Below, one piece after another: positions 56,000-63,361 of a DNA stretch of 64,000 nucleotides. The position numbers and the translations under genes were made by a program. How positions within the stretch are numbered: the stretch's first letter is position 1; the number at the start of each line of letters is the position of its first letter. A model generated the notes under the pieces. That model was not told the DNA's origin. It did not search any database and saw nothing but the letters and a program-made list of their open reading frames with translations. The stretch is from Emticicia aquatilis (GTDB lineage Bacteria; Bacteroidota; Bacteroidia; Cytophagales; Spirosomataceae): NCBI RefSeq assembly GCF_014644295.1, contig NZ_BMKK01000015.1:60966-124965 (forward strand), given 5' to 3'.

Positions 56000-57325
56000 T
56001 TAAATCTTTGATTTTTGGTATGAATATTCAAATCTGATAAGTGTGTTAAACAAAGGAAAATTGTCTGATGGCATTTTTAAAATCTGTTCAACAACATTTT
56101 TAAAAGTATCAGCATTATCATTATTGATAATCTCAACTAACCCATCTATAAAGTCTTTGATGGTTTTTGAGTCCATTACTTCTTTTGAAGTACGATTTTG
56201 TGTTTGCTTGGTTTTATCCCTATCTGGTTGATTTAACTCTAAATCAATCAGCGTTTTAGCTACATCCGAAGCTAATTGCAGTAATTCTGTTTTGTTTAAC
56301 ATTGCCGTAATCCAAATTTGGTATAACTGAAATATTTGAAATGAATTTTCATCTGAAAATTTAAAGTCTTTGCCCTGTGCAAAGTCAACAGAACCTTTTG
56401 GCATAAATTCACGTAATCCTCGTGGTTCTATTGCTTTTAAGCCTATTGTTCCCATTTTACAGGCACTTTTAAAGTTGTAAAATGTTTCCAATTGACTGAT
56501 TTGTTTTCTGTTCAATACAACCTCACTTTTATCTAAAAATAACTTATCTTTCAGTTCATAGAGATATTCTATTTCTGGTAGATAAATATTTATAAATCCT
56601 AATGTGGTATTAGTTTGAGATAGATTATAAGCATAAGCCGTGATTTTACCTTGAAACCTTTTGGTTAAAGCAAATATTACCATTGACCAAGCTTTCGTTG
56701 GAATTGCCATATTACCTTGCACCTCAGTTATTTCTACTGAAAATCCATCAAAAGGTCTATCTTTATTAAAATCGTCACTTAAAAAATGAGATAGCCATTG
56801 TCCATTCCACGTTTCAATTTGTTTATTTTTAACATTAGGGGTTTGTCTCAAATATTGACGATAATATTTCCAGCCTTCAAAAAGAGAAATTAATATTTCA
56901 TCTTCTTGCAAAAGCATCACAAAACCACCACTTATTCCAATTCCTAATGCTTGTCCAATCCATGAAGAATAAATTTCTTCTTCATTTGGAGAATAATCTA
57001 AGTTTGTAACTTGTCCAGAGGTGGTTGCAGATACTCCTCCCGCAGCATAACCAACATAAGTTGAACCACTTAATCTATTATTTTTTATATCTTCCCTTAA
57101 ACGATTCAGTCTAAATATTGACTCTTTTTCGCCATTAACAAGGCTGTTGGGGCTAACTGCTTGAAAAAAAGTTGAGCCATGAACGTGCATCAAATGCTTT
57201 TCATCATCAAAAAAGAGAGGAAAAAACACTTCATCAAAAAACTGTTTGGCTGAATAATCGTGTGGCTTTTTTTCTTTTTCTCTATAAAGTTTGAGAAATT
57301 TTTTGCCAATGTAGCTTGTGTACAT
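56000..57325 (-). CDS. cas8: Probable Cas8-type large subunit (divergent)
   Basis: The product has 441 residues. I do not recognise a diagnostic motif. The identity is inferred from its position between cas3 and cas7, its size, and the lack of any other candidate for the large subunit. Noteworthy features are a Gly-rich stretch (TYVGYAAGGVSATTSGQ), GQALGIGISGGFVMLLQ, and a helical C-terminal third from about residue 330 that could serve as a fused small subunit. It would recognise the PAM and recruit Cas3. The order cas5-cas3-cas8-cas7 differs from the usual cas8-cas7-cas5-cas3. Confidence 0.6.
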   Translation of the reverse strand: MYTSYIGKKFLKLYREKEKKPHDYSAKQFFDEVFFPLFFDDEKHLMHVHGSTFFQAVSPNSLVNGEKESIFRLNRLREDIKNNRLSGSTYVGYAAGGVSATTSGQVTNLDYSPNEEEIYSSWIGQALGIGISGGFVMLLQEDEILISLFEGWKYYRQYLRQTPNVKNKQIETWNGQWLSHFLSDDFNKDRPFDGFSVEITEVQGNMAIPTKAWSMVIFALTKRFQGKITAYAYNLSQTNTTLGFINIYLPEIEYLYELKDKLFLDKSEVVLNRKQISQLETFYNFKSACKMGTIGLKAIEPRGLREFMPKGSVDFAQGKDFKFSDENSFQIFQLYQIWITAMLNKTELLQLASDVAKTLIDLELNQPDRDKTKQTQNRTSKEVMDSKTIKDFIDGLVEIINNDNADTFKNVVEQILKMPSDNFPLFNTLIRFEYSYQKSKI

Positions 57326-57327
57326 AT

Positions 57328-59496
57328 CTATAAGAAATTATTATGTTCAACTAACTGTAAACCCAATATTTTGTAATCTTCTTCTTTTTGTGGTACTACA
57401 AATGGATATGCTCCAATCTCCAGTTGTTCGTATTTGTTTTTTTGTCTTGTAATAGTTTTATAATTCACAGGTATTTCCAACATAATTCGCTCTTCCCAAT
57501 TGGCAACCAAGTATTTATCTCTATCACATTCGAGAATGCAGGTCGCACTTTCTATTTCCAGTGCATCAACTATGACAGCCTTTTTGTTATTGGTTAATTC
57601 TTTGATAGAGTAGCCACCGTCTTTATAAATTAAGTGCATATCTATTTCTTTGGTGTTTAATGAAGGAAAAACAATGTCAATTTTTTCTTGTAAAGTTCGC
57701 TCTCCAAGCACATCAAAATTATCGGGAAGTTGCTCGTAACTTGCCCTAAGAATCTCCATTTTGTATGGCATAACATTCCCCACTGGTTTTATTACGTGTA
57801 CAGGTTTATATTTCCCTATTGTGTCTTTATTACGTTTTCGGTTTACACGCCCAAAACGTTGAATAAGTCCATCCAAAGGAGCTGCTTGGGTTATCATTCT
57901 ATCAAAACTAATATCGAGACTTACTTCAACTACTTGGGTTGAAATGACTAAACAAGGCATTAAACCATTACCAAACTTTACACTTCCATCTCCATTGAAC
58001 TCTGATTTTAATCGAGTTTCTAAAGCAACTCTATCACCTCTTTTAAATCGACTATGAATCAACATCATAGGAATATTTGGAAACTCTTCTTTTAATGTTA
58101 TATAAGCATTTTGAGCTTTATTAATGGTATTGTAAACCATCAATACTTTTTCCTTTTGTTCAAAAGCGTTTTTTAAAATATCAAGTATTACTTCTTCGTC
58201 TTCAATTTTAGATACTTGATGTCTATTGAATGTATCTAAAATTTCATCTGATAATTTTACTTCATAAACTTCATTTTCACCCCCTAAAATATTTTTAAGT
58301 TCGTTATACAAAACACTTGGCATTGTGGCTGTCCCAATATGGATTTTACAGTTAAATCTTAGCAAAGTCTTAACTATTTCTAAAACCATACTTCTTGAAT
58401 AATCAGAATATGTATGAATTTCATCCAAGATTATATCTGTCCCTTCTAAATCTAAAATCATAGTTTCAAAACCAGAAGTACCAAAGACAATCGCAGCTAA
58501 TTGATGTGGGGTAAGCACTTTAACTGCTGAACCAGCTAACGGCTGTAAAATTTGTTCATCAAGCTTACCTTTGGCAATTAGTTTCGAGGTAGCATGTAGC
58601 AAACGAATGTCTTTATTGGGAACTGTTGCACATATACGCTCCCACATTGCATTTATACTTGCTTGAAAGGGTAATGTGTAAAAAACTCGCCCTTTGCATC
58701 TTCGTAAAAGGAAATCTGTTTTTCCAGCACCAGTTGATGCTACTACTAAAGTATGTTTGCGTTTATCATCTGTCGAAACTTGAGAAAGTGGATAAATATC
58801 ACTTTTCCTTTTTTCGTCATCATAATAGCTCAAATCTGGAATTTCAAACAAAGGTTTTAGTTTATCCTCTGTTGCGTGTGTAAAAGCAGAAGCGAAATGG
58901 TCTGCTGACTTCAATAAACCACGAGCAGGAGAAAACCCAAATCCTTTCTTTTTACAATATTTTACAGCGTAAAGTATTGCTTTTTCTGCTTCTTTTCTTG
59001 CGATTTCAATCGTTGGTAACTCAAAATATTGTAAAATTTGAAGTCCATATTGATACCATTGCTCCCAATCTTTCAAATGATTATCTATCATTTCATCACC
59101 CTCATTCTCCATCAAATCTAAAATACCTCTACTTGTTGGGTCGTTTTGAATAGATTTATGATGTCCAACCACTAAATCAATCAAAGAATCCCATTCATTT
59201 TGTGGGAAACAAGGTAAAAATGCTAATGAAGAGATTTCATGGCGATGAATAAAATCCCATTCTCTGCTTTCAACAAGGTTTTCGCCATTAACATTTTTGA
59301 TTTTTCTTTGAAAATGCGGATGAGCCTTACCCAAATCGTGCATTATTGCTCCTTTTCGAGCAGTTTCAACATTAAAGTTGAAAGCATACTTTTGAGCAAA
59401 AAGCTCGATTGCCAATGTTACTTGTTGAGTATGTTCTAAAAGCGTTAAACCACCATAATTGATACTTTTCGCTAATATTTCGTTGAGTGGTAGCAT
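57328..59496 (-). CDS. cas3: CRISPR-associated helicase-nuclease Cas3
   Basis: I chose the ATG at 59496, one base after the cas5 stop (722 residues). The frame extends to 59520 with a possible start there. The N-terminal HD nuclease has MHDLGK (His53, Asp54), HRHE near 84-87, GHHKSI near 111 and SADH near 197-200. The SF2 helicase has Walker A VASTGAGKT (252-260), DEIH (358-361), GTATMP and motif VI QRFGRVNR (546-553). It unwinds and degrades target DNA after Cascade recognition. All catalytic motifs appear intact. Confidence 0.95.
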   Translation of the reverse strand: MLPLNEILAKSINYGGLTLLEHTQQVTLAIELFAQKYAFNFNVETARKGAIMHDLGKAHPHFQRKIKNVNGENLVESREWDFIHRHEISSLAFLPCFPQNEWDSLIDLVVGHHKSIQNDPTSRGILDLMENEGDEMIDNHLKDWEQWYQYGLQILQYFELPTIEIARKEAEKAILYAVKYCKKKGFGFSPARGLLKSADHFASAFTHATEDKLKPLFEIPDLSYYDDEKRKSDIYPLSQVSTDDKRKHTLVVASTGAGKTDFLLRRCKGRVFYTLPFQASINAMWERICATVPNKDIRLLHATSKLIAKGKLDEQILQPLAGSAVKVLTPHQLAAIVFGTSGFETMILDLEGTDIILDEIHTYSDYSRSMVLEIVKTLLRFNCKIHIGTATMPSVLYNELKNILGGENEVYEVKLSDEILDTFNRHQVSKIEDEEVILDILKNAFEQKEKVLMVYNTINKAQNAYITLKEEFPNIPMMLIHSRFKRGDRVALETRLKSEFNGDGSVKFGNGLMPCLVISTQVVEVSLDISFDRMITQAAPLDGLIQRFGRVNRKRNKDTIGKYKPVHVIKPVGNVMPYKMEILRASYEQLPDNFDVLGERTLQEKIDIVFPSLNTKEIDMHLIYKDGGYSIKELTNNKKAVIVDALEIESATCILECDRDKYLVANWEERIMLEIPVNYKTITRQKNKYEQLEIGAYPFVVPQKEEDYKILGLQLVEHNNFL

Positions 59497-59497
59497 C

Positions 59498-60097
59498 TTA
59501 ACTTCTGATAGGATTTCCAAATACTTTCAACTCACCAAACATTTCAGAGGCATTATCATAACGATTATGACCAACCTTAAAGCCATTCTCAGCGTTTGTA
59601 AAAATGAGTTCAAACCCTTCAATTTCATCGAATGTTGTAGTGTATAATTCTAAAAGTTCAACAGGAAATAACAAATCTTCATTTCTACAAAGGCAAATGG
59701 TTTGCATAAATGCAATAGAAGCATCTTCTTTGTTTTCAAATGCTAAATACAAATCAGGATTCAGCATAATGCCTCTATTTAGAATTGAAATATTATCTGC
59801 TTGATAATAAGTCCTACTCAAAGTGTCCTTTTTCTTCGCATATTTAAACCCACCTTTCGACCAAGTTTTTTCTTGTTGAATATCAAGACCTTGATAGTTA
59901 AGGCGGTAACGTTTTATTTTATGAACTTTCCCTTTAAATTCTTCACCAAGCAATTCAGGGAACAGTTTTTTCTCAATACCTTCCACAATAGAAGGAGTAA
60001 GAAACTGTTGTGAAAAGGTTTCACTATCTCTCACTGCTGTCCATGGTTTAATAAAACCAAACTGACCGCTGTATTTTACTACGTAGTATTTTTCCAT
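59498..60097 (-). CDS. cas5: Cas5-type Cascade subunit
   Basis: The ATG at 60097 (199 residues, MEKYYVVKYSGQFGFIKPW) follows the cas6 stop by 8 bp. The frame extends upstream but would overlap cas6. The N-terminal strand followed by QFGFIKPWTAVRDSETFSQQFLTPSIVEGIEKKLF is the Cas5 layout, where an FxxP-type strand and a helix starting at the conserved PS/PP..V.G.I segment bind the crRNA 5' handle. KIKRYRLNYQGLD and QEKTWSKGGFKYAKKKDTLSRTYY follow. Confidence comes from this pattern plus its position between cas6 and cas3. Confidence 0.8.
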   Translation of the reverse strand: MEKYYVVKYSGQFGFIKPWTAVRDSETFSQQFLTPSIVEGIEKKLFPELLGEEFKGKVHKIKRYRLNYQGLDIQQEKTWSKGGFKYAKKKDTLSRTYYQADNISILNRGIMLNPDLYLAFENKEDASIAFMQTICLCRNEDLLFPVELLELYTTTFDEIEGFELIFTNAENGFKVGHNRYDNASEMFGELKVFGNPIRS

Positions 60098-60105
60098 CTT
60101 GATTT

Positions 60106-60765
60106 TTAGATTAACGAGCCAAAACCTATACCTGTTGAGCTTCCTACACCAACATTCCATGCAAAAGCAAGCTGTTCGGGTGTTCCTTTAATTATTACAG
60201 GGCAGATTGTTCCCTTATTCTGAATACCTTTATAAGTAGTTCCTTTAATTGCAAAATTTTGATAGTTTTCATCGAATCTTGCTTTTACACCTTCATGGTC
60301 AAGCCCCGCCTTTTTTAGCTTATTAATCAAAGTCTCGGTAAGTAAAGAGTTAGCCTCATCGTCTGTTGGATAATAAAACTTTGTTCTTCCTTCAACCATT
60401 CTTTTTATAAAAACAGGACTCGCCACTTGAAATTTATTCTCTCTTTCAAATATTGGTTCTTTTTCAATTGTCAAAGAAGTGATGACCATACCATAGCCAA
60501 ATGAGTTATCTTCTTGGATACTTTTAATAATTTGTTTTAACAAATCAACATCATGGCAGCTTATGAAGTATTTACTTCCATTTTTAAACTCAAGCCCTTT
60601 GCTTCCTAAAGCTTTCCCATCTCGTAACCATGAAAATGAGTAAAGAGATACAGCATCATGAACACTATTTTTCCCCAGCCAATAGTGAAGTTTACTGACT
60701 TGTGTTTCTTGATAGCTAAAAGGTACTATCTCTTTATTTCTTGATAATTGAATATGTAATCTCAT
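60106..60765 (-). CDS. cas6: Cas6 CRISPR RNA endonuclease (operon copy)
   Basis: The product has 219 residues. The N-terminal half has the Cas6 pattern (SYQETQVSKLHYWLGKNSVHDAVSLYSFSWLRDG), with candidate catalytic His residues near 27 and 35. The C-terminus ends in the Gly-rich loop FAWNVGVGSSTGIGFGSLI that defines Cas6 RNA-binding folds. It would cut pre-crRNA in the repeat, leaving the ATTGAAAT-type tag. It lies 12 bp after a 40-residue Cys-rich ORF and just before cas5. A second, longer Cas6 is encoded at 62134-62946. Confidence 0.9.
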   Translation of the reverse strand: MRLHIQLSRNKEIVPFSYQETQVSKLHYWLGKNSVHDAVSLYSFSWLRDGKALGSKGLEFKNGSKYFISCHDVDLLKQIIKSIQEDNSFGYGMVITSLTIEKEPIFERENKFQVASPVFIKRMVEGRTKFYYPTDDEANSLLTETLINKLKKAGLDHEGVKARFDENYQNFAIKGTTYKGIQNKGTICPVIIKGTPEQLAFAWNVGVGSSTGIGFGSLI

Positions 60766-60777
60766 ATTATTCTGTTA

Positions 60778-60900
60778 TTAATTTAATCGAGATATTTCTG
60801 TAAAATGAAAACCAACGCAAATTTCGCACTCAGAATCACTACATAGTCCACAGTTTAAACAAACAAATGGCTTATTAATTAATCGTTCTTTTTTAGACAT
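60778..60900 (-). CDS. Cys-rich 40-residue mini-protein at the head of the cas operon (new ORF)
   Basis: The minus-strand ATG at 60900 opens a 41-codon frame ending at 60778, 12 bp before the cas6 ATG. The product has five Cys in FVCLNCGLCSDSECEIC (Cys14, 17, 20, 25, 28) followed by His32. This CxxC...CxxC pattern suggests a zinc-ribbon or small metal/Fe-S binder. A good Bacteroidota promoter (TTG, 21 bp, TACATTTG) ends 24 bp upstream, so this ORF is the first translated unit of the cas transcript, with a leader of about 18 nt. No known Cas protein is recognised. Its existence as a protein is inferred from position and the Cys pattern. Confidence 0.6.
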   Translation of the reverse strand: MSKKERLINKPFVCLNCGLCSDSECEICVGFHFTEISRLN

Positions 60901-60924
60901 AGCTTTATCGTTTTAATTACACCA

Positions 60925-60956
60925 CAAATGTAAGTAAAATAAAAAAGCCAAAACAA
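60925..60956 (-). promoter_or_regulatory. Probable cas operon promoter
   Basis: On the minus strand, TTG (60956-60954), 21 bp, then TACATTTG (60932-60925), a perfect TAnnTTTG -7 box. The predicted start is near 60918, just before the mini-protein ATG at 60900. Confidence 0.65.
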
Positions 60957-61016
60957 GTAAAATGTAAAATTAATTATTTCATCAATTCAATATTCAAGTA
61001 TTTAATATAAAAATTG

Positions 61017-61105
61017 TATCTTTGCCCTTGGTTTTTGCTCGTCACGGAATTGAAAGAAACAAGTAAATTGTAAGTATTAAATTGAACCAGTGTCAGCAAA
61101 AACCA
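61017..61105 (+). ncRNA. Candidate CRISPR-repeat-like RNA element in the cas intergenic region
   Basis: A TATCTTTG box (61017-61024, perfect TAnnTTTG, but no clear -33 TTG) on the plus strand is followed by GGTTTTTGCT (from about 61030). Next comes CACGGAATTGAAAG, which shares GGAATTGAAA with the 3' end of the CRISPR repeat in crRNA orientation. The closing complement AGCAAAAACC lies at about 61095-61104. This could be a small structured RNA that mimics a crRNA and guides Cascade to the cas promoter, or the match could be chance. The rest of the 393-bp gap (60766-61158) holds only the mini-protein, its promoter and AT-rich sequence. Confidence 0.35.
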
Positions 61106-61158
61106 TTATTTTATTTGCAAAGGTTATTGTCTTCCTTATGTATTACCCGCCCCACCCC

Positions 61159-62091
61159 TTAATTTTCTAAAAAATTTATTCGACCAATGTGAGTTTTGAT
61201 ATGCTCAATGAGGCTTTCGGGTTCTACAATCTCAATGATGTGTTCGTGGTAGCCCAATATAAAATTGGTCAGTCCGAAAAAACGCTCATTTACTTTGCAT
61301 TCAAAATCAAAAACACCCGCTTCATCGGCCGATGGTTGCAAATAGGCTTGGGTGAGCGGAAATCGTTCAATGAGTTCGTTGTAACCGCCCACTTTTAGTT
61401 TGATATGTACTCGTACTTGGCGGTCGTTCACAATTCTGAAAGGGTCGGTGGCCGTCACGTAATGCCGAGTTTCGTATTCCCAGTTTTGCTTTTGTAGCTC
61501 TACTCGCTCAATTCTCGAAATTCTGAAATGTCTAATCACCTGCTTATCAGTATCAAAGGCGTGCAGAATATCCTCTTTTGTGCTTACCGAAAAAGGCTCA
61601 ACCATTCGGTCGGTTACATCGCTGCTATTGGTCGAGCGATAATTGATGAGTTTGACAACTCGCTTTTGTTGTTTGGCTTGTTCGAGCAGATTGGCTTTGG
61701 TCAGAAATGTCTTTGAAAACAAACTGCTACCGAGTTTCGATACATCATAAACCGTTTCGAGTTTTTCTCTGATGCGTTCCAATCGCTTATCGCTGGCGTT
61801 GGCTTTGGTGAGTGCTTCGAGCAAGAAATCTTTTTCGGCCTCCGTAAAAAACAATACGTCTTCCAAAAACTCCATAGATTTGTTTGGCACGATGGCATAC
61901 CGATGTTTGTCATCGGGTTTTACCAAGAAATCAGCATCACGGAGTTCGTTAAAATCCTTTTTTATGGTATCTTTATCTACGTTATACTTCGTTGCCAACA
62001 TCTTGCGGGTATGATGGTAGGGACGTTCGAGCAAATCTTTCAGAATAGCCAATAGCCTGTATTTGGGGCTATTATCATGGAATACATTCAT
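61159..62091 (-). CDS. WYL-domain transcriptional regulator
   Basis: The product has 310 residues. The N-terminal winged HTH (KYRLLAILKDLLERPYHHTRKMLATKYNVDKDTIKKDFNELRDADFLV) is of the DeoR type. The WYL domain follows (LEQAKQQKRVVKLINYRSTNSSDVTDRMVEPFSVSTKEDILHAFDTDKQVIRHFRISRIERVEL), then a WCX-like C-terminus (VHIKLKVGGYNELIERFPLTQAYLQP). WYL regulators often sit beside CRISPR and other defence loci and sense nucleic acid or nucleotide ligands. It lies between the second cas6 and the main cas operon, 42 bp after cas6-2, and may control both. Confidence 0.9.
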   Translation of the reverse strand: MNVFHDNSPKYRLLAILKDLLERPYHHTRKMLATKYNVDKDTIKKDFNELRDADFLVKPDDKHRYAIVPNKSMEFLEDVLFFTEAEKDFLLEALTKANASDKRLERIREKLETVYDVSKLGSSLFSKTFLTKANLLEQAKQQKRVVKLINYRSTNSSDVTDRMVEPFSVSTKEDILHAFDTDKQVIRHFRISRIERVELQKQNWEYETRHYVTATDPFRIVNDRQVRVHIKLKVGGYNELIERFPLTQAYLQPSADEAGVFDFECKVNERFFGLTNFILGYHEHIIEIVEPESLIEHIKTHIGRINFLEN

Positions 62092-62133
62092 TTGAAAGGA
62101 TATTAATATTTGAAACGGTATTGTATAAATGTG

Positions 62134-62946
62134 TTAACTGACAATAACTTCGCAGCAGCCAAGCCCGTTGGCCGAGTGCTTGCCAAAACCACCCAGAAAC
62201 CCAACTTCTAAAACGTCGGCAGGAGCCAATACTTCAAAACTAAAATTAGTGAAAGCCCTAACTTTGGTTTCGCTGGCTTTGTCCTGTTTGATAGTCAATA
62301 GTCTGCTTTTTAGTTTATCTTTCTTTAATAGACGAAACTTAACCAATCGGGCGGCCGTCTCGACATCAACTTTCATGGCATCAGGATGCACACTGCTGTA
62401 TTTTTCCAGTAAATTATAAGCAAAGTAGGCTGCAAAATCAGGGTCTTCGGGGCTAAGGTAGTTATCTTTACCATCCGCTTTTTTTCGAGCAACCACAATA
62501 GGAGAGAGGGTTTGGAATGTTACTCGCTCACTGCTAAAATCTTCGTTAGGAAGTGATTCGATTCGCTCAATATTGAAGCTGGCTCGATAGGTATTATCAT
62601 AAATGCTGACGGTCTGATTTCGGAAGAGTCCGACAATGAAATCTTCGGCCGCTTTATCAATAAAGAATGAAACCAAAACTTTTATTGGTTCAACGCTAAG
62701 TTTCATATAACTGTCGCCCGACTTGATGGGTTGGGCCAATCGAGTAATCTGGAAATTAGAGAATGTAAAGTGTTTAAAGTTCTTGAGCGAACGACGCACC
62801 TGGTAGCCTCGTTGGTGTAGAAACTCGGCATATTGTTGGTCGGCCTCATTCAAACGGCTATAAACCCACGACATAAACGGGTATTGGTAATTGAAGATAA
62901 GCTGTTGGCAGTCGGTTAATGGTCTTAATGTTAGAACAAATCTCAT
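62134..62946 (-). CDS. cas6: Second Cas6-type CRISPR RNA endonuclease (cas6-2)
   Basis: The 270-residue product has the classical Cas6 N-terminal strand-helix (MRFVLTLRPLTDCQQLIFNYQYPFMSWVYSRL...YAEFLHQRGYQ), KHFTFSNFQI, a second RRM-like half and the C-terminal Gly-rich loop EVGFLGGFGKHSANGLGCCEV. It is not closely similar to the 219-residue Cas6 at 60106. It forms a unit with the WYL gene. It may process the same array, serve another array elsewhere in the genome, or be a remnant of another CRISPR type. Confidence 0.9.
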   Translation of the reverse strand: MRFVLTLRPLTDCQQLIFNYQYPFMSWVYSRLNEADQQYAEFLHQRGYQVRRSLKNFKHFTFSNFQITRLAQPIKSGDSYMKLSVEPIKVLVSFFIDKAAEDFIVGLFRNQTVSIYDNTYRASFNIERIESLPNEDFSSERVTFQTLSPIVVARKKADGKDNYLSPEDPDFAAYFAYNLLEKYSSVHPDAMKVDVETAARLVKFRLLKKDKLKSRLLTIKQDKASETKVRAFTNFSFEVLAPADVLEVGFLGGFGKHSANGLGCCEVIVS

Positions 62947-63361
62947 GGCAGTTTAACGGGTGGAATAGTGTTTGGGTGCAAGTAATAGTAAAGGATAGAA
63001 TCAAACAAGAGTTAAGACATTTATTTATCTTACGGTAGGCTACTTAACGACTTTATCGAAATAATTAAAGTCACTAATGGAGTTTTTTAATGTCTGGAAA
63101 TATCACTTCTTACGTGTAAAATCGCACTCTTATGTAGAAACTATTTTTACTTATTGTACAAGCCTATGAAATAGATTGTAGCTACTTGCAGGAGTAGAAG
63201 TATAAAAACACTAATATTTTGTATTTTATTCGGGTTTATAATAAAAACCCAAACCATTTCATCTGTGATTTAATATTAAACTCAATAAATCCATTTTAAC
63301 TTGAAATAGTTCTCTAATAACATCAATTAAATTTATAGCTTTCATCAGCCCTTAACAAGCC
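62947..63361. other. Intergenic region upstream of cas6-2
   Basis: About 415 bp of AT-rich DNA with no credible gene. It should contain the promoter of the cas6-2/WYL unit, but I could not identify one with confidence. Confidence 0.5.

Noticed and set aside
50503..62946. Type III CRISPR system
   Set aside because: No cas10, csm or cmr genes are present; HD-helicase Cas3 and Cas5/Cas6/Cas7 point to type I.
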